This document shows, piece after piece, positions 1 to 11,311 of a DNA stretch of 64,000 nt. Both the position numbers and the translations under genes were made by a program. The stretch is from Trichostrongylus colubriformis (lineage: Eukaryota; Nematoda; Chromadorea; Rhabditida; Trichostrongylidae). Within the stretch, counting starts at the first letter, position 1. Each line of letters starts with the position of its first letter. The notes under the pieces are model-generated. The model ran no database searches. It was given only the letters and a program-made list of their open reading frames with translations, and had not been told where the DNA came from. The DNA lies in assembly GCA_963978905.1 (NCBI GenBank), contig OZ022256.1:5315501-5379500 (forward strand), given 5' to 3'.

Positions 1-1406
1 AGTTCTCATTATCTGCATTACCCTTATTACTGTCTTCGAAGTGGATCTTTTCAAAAAGAAGGCTTTCAGAAACCAAATTTAACAGCTTACAACGATCAGG
101 GCGCTTTGTCGTATAGGAAAATGCGTGACTCAAAGTGCAGCGATCTCCGCTATGTCGATGAGCGCCTTGACTCATACTACGGTAGGTCCAATGTCACGCC
201 CATGGCTGTTCCTATTTTTCATACTTCAACATCATTTTAGTACTGACATAATTTTATATTTAGTACTGACACACTTGTTTATTTACTTGCTCAGGTATAG
301 GTGGAGAATCAGCACGTACCATGGGAACAATGCCGTCAAGCGCATCTAGGAACTTCTTCACGTCTCAGGTTCGTGTTTCTTACAAGTACTCGAAGTGGTC
401 GTTTATAATAATCGACATTTCATACCTAGCGTGGAGCAAAATTCCCGAAAATACGCGTTATTGTGGTTTTCAAGGAGATACGCAAGGTGGCTTGAGCTGA
501 ATTTCACGTTCTTTCTCCCTCCACATGGAGAACCATCATTGCTGTTACATGCTTTGCAAATAAAGTCATAGCAGGACATCCGCGTGCTGTTAGATGTGTG
601 TGGTGCAATGGTGCGCAATATTTGAGTGTTGGGTCATACAACTTCAAAAGTGGGGGTCGATTGGTCGAACTTTCGCTTCGCGGCGTCGCAGTCGCGCTGC
701 CGTCAACACCATTTTCTGCAGACGGTCGAAAGTCCGCTCAGTATGCAGTGGGCTGGTGTCCTGAGGGACCTTCAAAGATTGCAGGTTGGAAGCTTCGGGC
801 TCTTATATGTATGTGGTGGTTGTAACTGTTGCAATGGATAAGTTTACAAAGAACTTGCACACCCCGCGCCGTTTGCCGCGACGGCCGCGCGAAAACTCGA
901 CGAACCGATCCCCACCCAAAGTTCACCATTCCACCCATATGGACCTGAAATACGACTTCCTTCCCTCACCTCTCCGTAGCATGATTAACGCCGGAGACTT
1001 TATCCTTTTCGGGACTAGTCAGTGTACAAATCAGTGCTTTTGACCACTCAGATAGGTCTGACACCAATTCACAAGCCCGAGAGATGGAAGGCTCGGCTGG
1101 CCTGGGCGTGTATGTCGCAGGAATTGAGCCCCTCATCAGGAGAGTGCAGGTGCGCGCCATTTGTCACACTCCACCGCCTTCACCCTACAGGCTTTCATGT
1201 TCAGACATATTCCACATATTCGGTTTGAAATCACCCTCAATGGTATTCTCAACAAAATTGTGGCACATCTTACGAGACTATAAATGTTGCAGATTCCAAC
1301 TTTGGACATGACTTCTACAAGAGACAATGATTCTTCCGAGCCTACTTCTCGTGATGGCAAAAGTTCACGTATTCGAAAGATGAGCAGAAGTCACAAAAAA
1401 CGCTAG
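1..1406 (+). CDS. 3' end of an unidentified gene (three exons, 5' end outside window)
   Basis: I do not recognise this protein. Exons 1-181 (open from base 1), 295-368 and 1293-1406 join in consistent phase (1, then 0), each with GT donors and AG acceptors (CTCAG, TGCAG). The first exon is rich in Tyr, Ser and Gly with a KxxDLRYVDERLDSYY-like stretch; the second is small and Ser/Thr rich; the last ends in a Ser/Arg/Lys tail (RIRKMSRSHKKR) and TAG at 1404-1406. There is no membrane segment, so a cytoplasmic or nuclear low-complexity tail is the simplest reading, but that is inference. The last intron contains a MITE (651-917) and a SINE-like repeat (about 1012-1190). Confidence is good that these are exons of one gene and low for any function. 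Confidence 0.6.
651..917. mobile_element. MITE, family B copy 1
   Basis: Inverted ends of the type GGGGTCGATTGGTCGAACTT at the left and ...GAAAACTCGACGAACCGATCCCC at the right bound a 267-bp element with no coding capacity. A second copy lies inverted at 12611-12850. The core (GCTCAGTATGCAGTGGGCTG) resembles the core of family A elements (12858, 18831, 32652). It lies inside an intron of the first gene. Confidence 0.7.
1012..1190. repeat. SINE-like dispersed repeat, copy 1
   Basis: About 180 bp sharing an ordered set of blocks with copies near 7318, 8640 (inverted), 32030 and 39775: GTACAAATCAGTGCTTTT, a GGTCTG(A/G)(C/T)ACCAA block, GATGGAAGGCTCGGCTGGCC, a GAGCCCC/GATCCC block and GCGCGCCA(C)(C)TGTCAC. 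There are no inverted ends, which suggests a SINE rather than a DNA transposon. The opposite strand has weak matches to tRNA A and B boxes, so a tRNA origin is possible but unproven. Confidence 0.5.
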
Positions 1407-2017
1407 CTATGGACTCGTCTCAATCAGTAAATGTGAAGTGATAGAAATGCGTCAATTTGGTGTTCAGCATAAATGGTTCGTTGTGTATAGTTATAGATCA
1501 TGCGGTTGGATGAATCGAAAATTTAAATACTACTGCTCGTTTCTATAATATAGGCATTCCAGATATTTAAAGTATTTAAAAATGAACCATACTCAATTAG
1601 GAACTAAGGTTTCACGTTTTTGCGATTACGGTTCGGAATCTTCGGGTTTCGCGCTTTCGCAGGCGGCTGAGATTCTGGGGTGCGTCCTCACCTACCATGT
1701 CGAGATACCGCAAAATGGCAAAATCGCGAAGCCTGACATCGGCCTTGATAAAGCCGTTCATGGCCAGGCCTACATTCAAAGAAATAGATGTTTAATTTGG
1801 TCGACAGTTCACGATAAAACTGTTACGCAGTCCCGCAAGGAAGGAAAACGAAATAATTCAACAGAAAACTCAAAAAAAGAAACATGTAATTTTTTGCCTT
1901 GGATGTGTTTTTCTGCGCACCCCATCAATGGCGTAGTGATCGGGGCCTAGGGGATCTGTGATCACTGCATGATGGACTTTTCGAAAGTTTCATCTAGGCT
2001 CATTACTCAAAAATATA
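1407..2017. other. intergenic, no gene seen
   Basis: About 600 bp after the first gene. A block near 1605-1760 with CGATTTTTGCG/CGCAAAATGGC-type inverted motifs resembles the small element at 6512-6676 and sequence near 35420-35550, so it is probably a decayed MITE. The open frame at 1582-1950 has low-complexity, non-conserved content and is treated as chance. Confidence 0.4.
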
Positions 2018-3053
2018 TTGGGTCATTCCATAAGTAGTGTCGTATTTTTTTTTGCAAAAATTTTTGCCATAAAATCACAAGTTTATGCAGCATGTCATGT
2101 ATCATTCGAAAATAAATTTTCTGCTCTACAAAATGACATGTTCAATTTTCGAGTACGTTACAATGGCGCCGAAATCTAGGCTGGCGAAGAGGTAGGTCCA
2201 GCAGTCAAAAATTGACCAAACCGACAATCAATGAAAACACTATATTTTACTTGAGGAAAACTATCCAACCATGTGTTCCGTACTTGGCCCCGACCTCTCC
2301 TGCAAGTTCCACCAGTCAGTTGCTTGATATGTCACGTCGCTCTTTTTCCACATTTAGTTTTTCCGCCGCAACTCGATGATTTTTGCCAATTTTGTCGAAC
2401 AAAGGCAAGAAAATTTTCCCAACCAATCAGTTGAATTAGTGATGAAATGTTAAGAACAGGTTGTGGGTAGGAACAGGGAAATACCACTGAGCGGATTCCC
2501 GAACACTCTAATGGAAAAATAAATTGTGAAAAATGTCATCTGGACCCCTATCACACGGTATTAAAACTCTATCTGAATCGCAGCCAAAACGAAACAGAAA
2601 GATGTTTTCGACGTAGGAGGGAATGTTCTTTGAAGTGGTTCATAAAACAACTCTGCGCAAGGAATTTGAAAGAAAAAATTTCATTTTGAATAGGTGTGAA
2701 AGCTTTCGAAAAAAGATTTTAGAAAAAGAACGACACGACTTCTTGATCAACTAAATATTGGAAGTCGTAGAAGAGGTCAGGACTAAGTACGCGACACATG
2801 ACTGATTGATTTTCCCAAAGTGAAATATACATAGTGTTTCAGTTGATTGCCGGTTTGACCAATTTTCGTCGGCCGTACCTCTTCGCCAGCCTAAATGTCG
2901 GCCCCATTCTGACAAACTCAGAAACTAAACATGACATTTTGTAGAGCAGGAAGACCTCTTTCAAATGATATATGACGTACTGCGAAACTTGCAATTTCAT
3001 AGGGAAAAATTTATGCTTGAAAAAAAAACGACATTACTTATGGAATGACCCAA
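2018..3053. mobile_element. 1,036-bp foldback transposon with very long inverted repeats and TA target duplication
   Basis: The ends are perfect inverted copies beginning TTGGGTCATTCCATAAGTA and ending in its complement, flanked on both sides by TA (2016-2017 and 3054-3055), the Tc1/mariner target signature. Similarity between the arms extends inwards for roughly 350 bp each: the ACATTTTGTAGAGCAG, CTCTTCGCCAGCCTA and CTGACCTCTTC blocks all have mirrored partners. No transposase frame survives, so it must have been mobilised in trans. The arms are clearly diverged, so the copy is not new. Confidence 0.85.
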
Positions 3054-4754
3054 TACTTACTACTGCATTTTTGGACCCCATACCCAACTCTTTCAGCTTG
3101 ACCTATAATCCCCCACTTCAAATGCCCATATACGACACACGCAAAAACAGTATTTCTTAACCCAGCATCTCGTTTGGCTTTACCCACTCCTCCATCCCAT
3201 TGTTTATAAGTCACAAAAGAGAGTTAATAAATTGTACCAATTTGAAGTGCGGGGGGGTGGTATATAAGATATGCTGACTAGAGGTGATTATTTACATCAT
3301 GAATCTAAAGACATGATATAGGCGTAGATAGTATAATATAGACATTCATTCCAGATATTTCAAGTATCTAAAAATAAAGAGTACCAAAAGCTCCGACTAC
3401 ACGTTTTCGCGACTTTGCAATTTCATGGTATTGCGACTGCAATTCAATCCTGTGAAGGCAATCATGTAAAAGCATACGAGAATTCGTCGTTCAACAGATT
3501 TAATGCGTTAATGATGCACTCACCACCCTTAAAATGACCCCCCTTACTAGAACAGCATCGGAGTCTATTTAGCAGACTTTCGAACAACGCTGTGTAGTGA
3601 CGTTTCCATGAACGACTTCGAAATCACCACGACACTTGTGCGTGCATGCTGATAAAGCACGATCGCCATTCATGATAAGAAATTCTAATATGTGGACTTC
3701 CTTTGAATCAATACTCCAATACAACAATTTTTCTTGCTTCTTTTTTTGTAAACACATTTTGCCTGAGACACAGCATCGTAGTAGATGGTTCACTGGGTGA
3801 AGTATTATTCATTCCGTTCATACATCTCCCTACAGATGGAAGTGGTAGTTTTTGATGGTCAATATAAATACTGAAACTCTTGAAAATTCCTCAATTAGAA
3901 CACGGTGTAATGGTAAATGGTATGCTATTGCTAGCATGTGCGGGGACCACGCATCAATAGAAGCCCAGACCAGTCGAACCTTCCATTTTCCCAGGGTGTC
4001 GGACTAGTCTGAAGTGCTATAACGATGAGGAGAGGGGCATCCCACCTTGGATTTCATCTGGGGCCGGAAGGCTGAACGCACCCCTTTTTTCATCACAAAG
4101 GCTTAGGCAAAAAAGTACTCCCCACTGTGCAATAAGCCCTCCAAACATCCTCCAGAATGTTCAGGTGAGCAACTTTTTACGGGATGTAGGTGAGCAACCC
4201 CCCCCCCCTCCCCTCTCATCGCTATAGCACCTCGTCTCGAAGGGGAAAAACAAAGGGGGTAACAAATCTCGAAGGGTGACTTTTGTATTGTGTGGCCCCG
4301 CAAGGCGAGCAAAATAGCATTCAGCTGCTATTACGACTCTGAAAGGAGCTAGAATGCATGGCGTATCTCCAGAAGAAATTGTTCGACGTCAAAAACTTCA
4401 TCCTTTCTCCTCTCCCCAATCATAGCAAAAGCAATTGTTGATGAGGATAGCTGTTTTACCCTTCTGCAACCTGAGCTTCATGATCACCTACTCACTATTT
4501 AGAAATTTTGTAATTTTTGGGAGTGAAATGACAGTATACAGGCCAAACTTAATAGCTGTTCAGCAACAACAAGAATCTCCGAAATAATTTACACAGATCT
4601 ATAAATTCGTGAAGAATCGAAAATCCAGATGAATAAACTCCAAAACCGCAAAACATAGAGGTTTTTTTTCGAATATATTTTGCCGTATTCAGAAGTATAG
4701 CATTCTCATCACTCCATGAGCGGTTGACTTATTCGGCAATGTCACTTAAACAAA
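3054..4754. other. intergenic, repeat-derived, no gene seen
   Basis: I found no exon chain. The segment has a C-run at 4200-4209 and a GGCGTATC-containing block near 4335-4370 (AATGCATGGCGTATCTCC) that recurs near 11385 (AATGCACGGCGTATCACC), marking another old dispersed repeat. Confidence 0.4.
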
Positions 4755-5170
4755 TGGCCCACGGGATAATGAATTTTTCTGTCACCCATATATTTAGGTT
4801 GTACTCGCCTAATAGGCAAAGTTTCACTCGCAAAAATGTGAATCCAACTAAGATACAGCCCCACGAATTTCGTGCCAATGGGCGGGGCCTGAGCAAGTAC
4901 CCTCCCCTTCGTCCGCCGCGGTCGGAAACGCATTGGAGGAACAGAAAGTTACGTGAACCGTCCCACTCACCCTTCCCAACCGCGGCAGACGACGGGATGG
5001 GACCTTTCACTTGGAGGCCCCACCCATCCCGCCGAGATTTCGGAGGACTGTATATTAACCGAATTCACACTTTTTCGCGTGAAACTTTGCATGCGGCCAT
5101 TATTAGGCAAATACAACATAAGTATATGGCTACCAAAGAAACTCATTCTTCAGTGGACGCTCCCACCTCC
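4755..5170. mobile_element. inverted-repeat element, family G copy 2
   Basis: A diverged relative of the element at 15891-16320. The two share mirrored blocks: GTTGTACTCGCCTAATAGGCA against GCCATTATTAGGCAAATACAAC, AAGATACAGCCCCACGAATT against its partner, and a GC-rich centre (TTCCCAACCGCGGC). The outer boundary is approximate. The frames open across it are by-products of the GC-rich palindromic structure. Confidence 0.7.
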
Positions 5171-5481
5171 TCCAGTCAACACTACAGAGCAGTATTGAGT
5201 AGAAGACTTGGAAAATAATTTTCCGGTAGCTTTCGAAGACTCGCAGGCTCATTGTTCATTAATTGATGACTTGTGATTGTGAAATCTACGATGTTATAAG
5301 CATATTTCGGTTATCACGTTTCAATGGCAAGACTGCGTCATCAAAAACACACAAAAAGCAGGCGGAAAGCGCACTTCGATCGCGTTAGCACAAACATTGG
5401 AACGATCTTCATGAACCGTTGTTGATAGTGCTGTGTTTCAGATCTCTTCCGTCATCTAGACACCTAACACCTCCATCACAT

Positions 5482-7907
5482 ATGTCTACACAACCACAGC
5501 CACCGCCTGCATATCAAGTAATTTTTAATATTGTTCCTTTTTATGTTTTTCATTGATTCGGCATATTTGTAGGGGTTTGAAGGGTCACGCAGACAGATAC
5601 TGGTTAATTTGTTGCTTTATAACTGAGGCCCTTAAAAGACGCCTCATTTACGCAAACCGATACGGTCGATATGGCCTTCACCCTCCATGTCTGATGTTGT
5701 TGATATAAAGTTGAATGTCTATACCCCAAAAAGTGCCGATGTCGACAATCGATAAACGTAGTAAAGATGCACTACGTAGTATAAAGTGTGGTTCTAGATT
5801 GCCGACCTTTCTCTTAAAAATCATCGTCACAAAAATTAAAAAAAAGTAGGTTGTTGAAAATGTCTCGAGGGTTTTCTGATGAATATGAAATCTAATTTTG
5901 CAACCAAAAGCCTCCCCCTTCAAATGATACTCAACTCCCCAACTCTTCCTTGACCCGATTGGAGCTCACTTTTTTGTTATTTTTTCGAATTCGATCTCCT
6001 GGTTCATGCTCTGCACCTCAAAACTAATAGTCGAAATATTTTCTGGAAAGGTCGCTTCGGTATTTTCTTGTTTTTCTTTTCTCCTAGAAATAATGAATCG
6101 TGGGGAATTTTTTTTGATTATTTGCTGATCCGTTGAGCTATCCGACTACTTGTCACTACGCTTAGAAAACTTTTCGTGATGAACATCTAAGGTGACAAAA
6201 TTTAAGCAAACACAAAAGCTAAGCGTACTTTACGGAGGGGCATTTTGTCGAAAGCGCTGTTTCATGACATGACTCATCACATAATGAAAATGGAGACATG
6301 TTGGTGCCACGTTCGTAATGTAGAAGGCCCATCGATGTTCAGCGTTTGACAAGTTTGACACGTGTGCTCAGCACAAGTGCTTCACATTCTACGAAATGTC
6401 CCTCCCTCACTGAAATATAATCATTTTCAGGATGCTCTCAATTCCCCTGCAACACCACCACCTCAACCAGTTCCACAAGCAAATGGTATGATCGAACTTT
6501 TTTCCTTATTAGGCCGTCGTCATAGCTCGCGATTTTGCGATTTTGCGGTGTCGAGGCTCCGTACGTAGAGTTAGGGCATTGCACGATCTCAGGGTCATAC
6601 TATCATGCGCGAAAAAGCTACATCTAAAATCGAAAAAAAACGCAAAACCGCAGTATCGCGAAGTCTGATAGCGGCGTTATGGTGACTATTTAAAATAAAA
6701 TTTTCATCCTCTGAGTATCCACCCGCTACTATAGGATATTAGAGATGGCACTTATATTCCCTCATCCTTTGTTTAATTATTCCAACTAAAAAGAGACACG
6801 TAGGTCTCCCAATGACACCTAAATGGTGAATTTTCAGTACCTCCACCTCAGCAGCCTCGACCAATATATAGCCAAGGAGGCGTTGCTTATACTGTTCAAC
6901 CACAAACAATCATTGTTTCACCAAATGTTATCATCATTAAGGATGCACACACATTCCATCCTTACCCGGAATTTTGTCCAAAATGTCAGGTTGGTTCGTT
7001 ACCTTTTTATTGCAGCTGCTTCGGATACGTTGCTAGTTATTGGGCACCTATTATGTTTTTTTCTACTGTTAAAGTTTTTGCAATGTGCTTTCCATATTCT
7101 GGTTATTTTTGTACCATTGTCAATTAACTGACTTTCTATTCACTCCCGGTGGGCGGAGTTTGCGCCGTGGGCGAGGTCTTCAGCAAATTGCACGAAAACT
7201 CACTGCCACATTACTTCCCGCCCAGTCTCTGGACTGAAACGATAAAGTTCATAACGTTAATCAATTCCTTCTTGGGATACGTCGCGCAATTTTGTTCCAT
7301 AGGAATCGTGGTGTCTGGTGAATGTGATGTAGCCCATGCAGTGACTTGGGTGGCCAGCCGATGTACAAGTCAGTGCTTTTATCCTTCCAGCCGGGTCTTA
7401 TACCAACTGACCGGACCCTGGAGGGTTGGAAGGCTCGGTTGACCTTTGTGGGTGTTGATCAATTAAGTTGATCAATCCGACGGCATTTGATCCCTGTACC
7501 ATGTGAGTGGAGTGCGCGCCACCTGTCACTACACCACCTCCGCCCCGGCTGTGAATTATGTCACAACCAGGACTTTTCAGAAATTCTCACTTTACCTATG
7601 TTATTCGTATATTCTCCAGGAATGCCCGCTGAAATTTCTTGATTTTGATAGTCAGCTGGTTATTTCTTTGAAGGTGCTGCTCTGCAGAAATACAAAAAGA
7701 TTTCTAGTTTTATAGATTCTTTTTTAGCGAATTGTCGTAACACGTCGAGTATGGGTCTCAGGATCATGTGCATGTACTATGTTGTTATTATCTATATGTA
7801 TACCATTTATGTGGCCAATGTTATTCTTTCTTTGTACACCAGCTTTCAAAGATGCACATCATTACTGCCCATGCTGTCTCACTTTACTTTCTATCAGGCG
7901 GAGATGA
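5482..7907 (+). CDS. LITAF-domain (SIMPLE-like) membrane-associated protein
   Basis: Four exons, 5482-5517, 6431-6485, 6838-6989 and 7728-7907, join in phase to give 140 residues. The start is the only ATG ahead of the Pro-rich segment. Residues 1-75 are Pro/Gln rich and include a PPAY (PPxY) motif at 8-11, the type bound by Nedd4-family WW domains. The LITAF domain follows: CPKC at 77-80, a hydrophobic stretch at about 95-119, then HHYCPCC at 125-131 and a basic end (SIRRR). In this family the two CxxC half-sites bind zinc, and the hydrophobic part inserts as an in-plane anchor into late endosomal or lysosomal membranes. Polyadenylation signals (AATAAA) follow the stop within about 20 bp. 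Intron 2 holds a small MITE and intron 3 a SINE-like repeat. Which nematode LITAF paralogue this is cannot be told. Confidence 0.88.
6512..6676. mobile_element. small MITE in LITAF intron 2
   Basis: Imperfect inverted ends, AGGCCGTCGTCATAGCTCGCG at the left and CGCGAAGTCTGATAGCGGCG at the right, bound 165 bp. Related CGATTTTGCG-rich blocks occur near 1605-1760 and 35420-35550. Confidence 0.5.
7318..7545. repeat. SINE-like dispersed repeat, copy 2 (LITAF intron 3)
   Basis: The clearest copy: CCGATGTACAAGTCAGTGCT, CCAGCCGGGTCTTATACCAA, GGTTGGAAGGCTCGGTTGACC, GCATTTGATCCCTGTACCAT and GCGCGCCACCTGTCAC occur in the same order and spacing as in the other four copies. Confidence 0.6.
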
Positions 7908-8226
7908 CTGAATAATAAATAACTGAATAAATATATAACTTCAGTTGATGCTTATTTGTAAACATTTCGCCTCTGATTTTTACTGCAATAATAACAGCAG
8001 ATGTGCCAGAAAAATTCTTTCTTACTTCTGAGTGATTGATGTGCATCAATTTCGGCTTTTGACGCGAACCCGTGATGTTTTTTTCTGAAATTCCAGTGGT
8101 GTACAGGAGCTATGCGTAAACGGTGACGTTTATAACTACCCATTAGTGAGCGGAACGTTAATTAAACCATTGTTATGGTTCGTCTGAGGTAAAGGCAAAA
8201 CTGATTATTTCTTTTTTTTATTTTAG

Positions 8227-11200
8227 GATTTGTATTTACCATACTTTGTCTTTTTATGGACAGATGTAATGAAGTGGCTAAAAGGACCGGTAAGAGCTTG
8301 TGGCGTACAAAAGATCACTGGATGCGAGTGGAATCGCCACCTTTCAGATTACTTAGGCAGCACCGGGATAATCTGAAATCTCGAATGGAGAATGCGCCAT
8401 ATTTCATCATTATCCACGCGAGCAATAAACTCGTTAGAGAATTCCGGGAGCTGCACTTCGGTTTCAACCAAGCCGGCTAATCGTTCCACCTTTTCGGTAA
8501 CTTTAAATGAAAACGTTCCAGGAAAATAAATGGGAAGTTTTGTGATAATATTGTCATGGGAAAAGGTAACGGGGAGGAGGGAGAAGATGAGGCGGTGATA
8601 GGGAATGGGACATGTGGAGCGCTCAGTCCCAATCTTATAGTGATCAAGCCCCCATATCAATGCCCGCCCGATCCAACCAAGCCTTCCATCCTTCCAGAAT
8701 AGGTGAAAAGGTACCGGGATCCTCCGTAAGAATAGAAGTGCTGACCTGTACATCGGTTGACCCCGCATTTCACTATATGTAGCATAGCCCTAATGGCATT
8801 CACCTGTCATCACGATCCCGAATGAAACTGCATGCGCGGCGCACTCCAACAAGTGATTGATTTTCGCCAAAAACTTAATCCTTATCCCTCCGATGAGCGC
8901 TAAATATGGATGCAAAGTTGAATAACAAATGATTTTGATGCATTTTTTGGGGTATCTCGGCTCCGCCATCCCGTACAGTCAGACTGTGAAACGAGAGTAA
9001 CGTGGAGTGGCGTGTCGTAAGCCGATTGATTAAAGCGCTGTAAACGCATTCTTTCATCCGTTATTATGCAAAGAAGTGTCCACGGAATCCAGCAAATGGC
9101 CTACGCATGACAGCGGCGGCATTTGGCGTCACAAAGCCGAAAACCTGCTTTCACTCGGAAATAGCAACATGCATATTTGAAGCATCAATTAGTTTCTTTA
9201 CAGTGCTACAATTGAAGCCATCAAGGCTCGACACTAACACCGTCTCATTGTGACCTTATTCGTCCACAGGCACACTTATTTCTTGGATTTATTTAATGAG
9301 TTTATAGGATTTATTTACATATTTATTTCACACCACGTAAGAAAATAGTGGGTATTTTTCAAATTGGCGCTGTAAATTACCACATCCCCTGATGGGATCC
9401 AATGGAATGCTTCACGCAACCCATTAAGGTGTATACATAGGTGTAATCTGGAGCTCCAAACTCTACAATTTTTTTTACCTTCAAAAAATTTTTATCAATG
9501 ATATGTTGTACCCATAATTAACTTGATAAAACTTTATAGCCAATTATTCTCGAACACCTCAAGCAAAAGGTTTTTGTAAGCTGACAGGCTCTAAATCCAT
9601 GTTTTTTGAAAGGGAGGGAGTGCTAAGGGCATTTCGAGATGGTGTTCGTAGTGAGTTACCGCATACTATTTTCCATGAATTTTGTCTTCAAATTATTGAA
9701 TTTTATTGAGTCCTTGCATTTTCCATTGTTCCGCATAGGCTCAAAGACTACAGTGGGGACCTTGCTGAAATGACGAAGACTGAAGCCTTTCTTCAGCAGG
9801 AGCGGGTTGAGCAAGGAAACTAACTTCTCTAGCATATTCTTCTTGAGATTCTCTATTAATCCTCCCAACGGCAGGAGGAGGAGGAAATGGCTGACTGCTA
9901 ATCGATCGCATCGCCGCATTTCCAGCCCGCAATCCGCGGCCGTCCGCTTTCCCTGTTTTGGATTCGTCTCCCCTTTCCATATCGCCACCACCACCGCCGT
10001 CTCCTCCCAACACCCATTTCATCAAGACTTAACTCTGCCATCTGACACTTCACCTTCTATGAAGAGGTGTAGTCATCCCTAGCGTAGTGACTTCTACCTC
10101 ATAACTCATCATGAAGGTCTTGGCGCGCCCTCAGAAATCCCTTGCTCAGCTTCTTACCCTCTCATCTTATCTGATATTTAAGGCTTTCTTGCTCAATCAG
10201 AATTTTTGAGTCAATCTACTAGTTTTCTAATAATATACTATATTTCTTTCCAGTGGAGGAGTTAAAAATGCAGTAGAACTCCAGAATGTGTCTGTTTATC
10301 CTCACGGCAGTGGTTCGCGCCAAACGAAGAACATCGATAGCTGGCTACCTCAAGTCATAGAATTTCCCACAATGGGTAAAATGTAGAGTAATTCGTGTAA
10401 AAATATCCTCAAATCATGTTAATAAGTTTGAGTTAAGGATAGACTTTTCCTACCACCCTACGAAGGTATACTCTACCTCCTTGGACGAGCCTTCCTGCAA
10501 TATTGAACCAGAGCACGATCTGCTTGGTAATGGATCAAAAGGATTTTATCCAATATCTTTTCTTGTTCAAGGCAATTCTTCGTTTTACCTTCCAATTCTG
10601 AGTTTTTTTTGAATCATTCCCTAGGTGCCACTTTCTAGCCCTTTTTTCCACAAAATCGAGCACGCATGTCAGTGGACTTTGTTCTCTCTGGTTCGACGCA
10701 TTAACATTGATTCTGCGTACTTGAACATTCATTTTCAACATTGGCTAAATAGGTTGCAGATGAGTGAACCCTTTCTATGACTTGGTCGCCGCAGATAGGA
10801 TAGAATGGATGCAGCGAGCAGCAGAGTATTAACGTCACTACATATATAGTAATTTCCATTCCCACCCTTCCCACCCACTTCCCTGTCCTTCTCCCCTCCC
10901 ATTCCACCCCCAGACGAAATATTCGATGTTTTTCGCGTAGACGACCAGGAACAGCAGATTTGCACTATAATATTTACTGGATACCAGCTTAAAAAAAGTA
11001 AAAACATTTCTTATTTGGGGTGTACTATGCATTCTGCTCCCAGATGGGGTCGCGATGGCCTTCATAGGCCTTGCGGTAGATCAACGAGGTTCCTCCTAAA
11101 GGAGTCCGGAGCCAATTAACCTAGCCTGGATGGATAGAAGGCATCGCCAAACAAGATGGACAATGACTCATATATTTGGAAGGACATTTCAACTTGGTGC

Positions 11201-11311
11201 CGCCCTCGTAGTCGGCATGGTGACGCGGGTGCTCCGTCTCTTGGTAAAATTTAAACAGTCCCCAGATACACCCGCATTCGTCATTCTGTAGGATCTCCTG
11301 ATTATTTTTAG
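8227..11311 (+). CDS. unidentified gene, partial exon set
   Basis: I do not recognise this protein. The well-supported part is the chain 10254-10375, 10914-10997, 11044-11088 and 11259-11311: every junction keeps phase (1 to 1), with GTAAAA-type donors, and the chain stops at TAG 11309-11311. It reads GGVKNAVELQNVSVYPHGSG..., then DEIFDVFRVDDQEQQ..., then NGVAMAFIGLAVDQR. An exon-like segment at 8227-8289 (after TTTATTTTAG, before GTAAGAG), hydrophobic in one frame (DLYLPYFVFLW), may be upstream, but its phase does not fit 10254, so at least one exon between them is missing. A further open segment at 8106-8147 may also belong. Function is unknown. Confidence 0.45.
8640..8790. repeat. SINE-like dispersed repeat, copy 3 (inverted)
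   Basis: On the minus strand it carries the CCGATGTACAGGTCAG(C)ACTT and GATGGAAGGCTTGGTTGG blocks in family order. The right part is truncated or diverged. Confidence 0.45.
9741..10020 (-). other. GC-rich segment open in several frames, possible exon
   Basis: One minus-strand frame starts ATG at 10020 and gives a Gly-, Ser- and Glu-rich sequence with a PFPPPP run; it could end at a GGTCCC donor near 9750. The plus strand and the other minus frame are also open here, and a short plus-strand stretch (LKDYSGDLAEMTKTEAF..., after GCATAG at 9740) is equally coding-like. No supporting neighbour exon was found on either strand, so this is recorded as ambiguous. Confidence 0.2.

Noticed and set aside
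1582..1950. 122-residue open frame on the plus strand
   Set aside because: It overlaps a CGATTTTGCG-type repeat block, lacks splice context and shows no domain; similar blocks elsewhere are not open.
4724..5218. 164-residue open frame and opposing frames
   Set aside because: They lie inside a GC-rich inverted-repeat element (family G), where both strands are open because the arms mirror each other.
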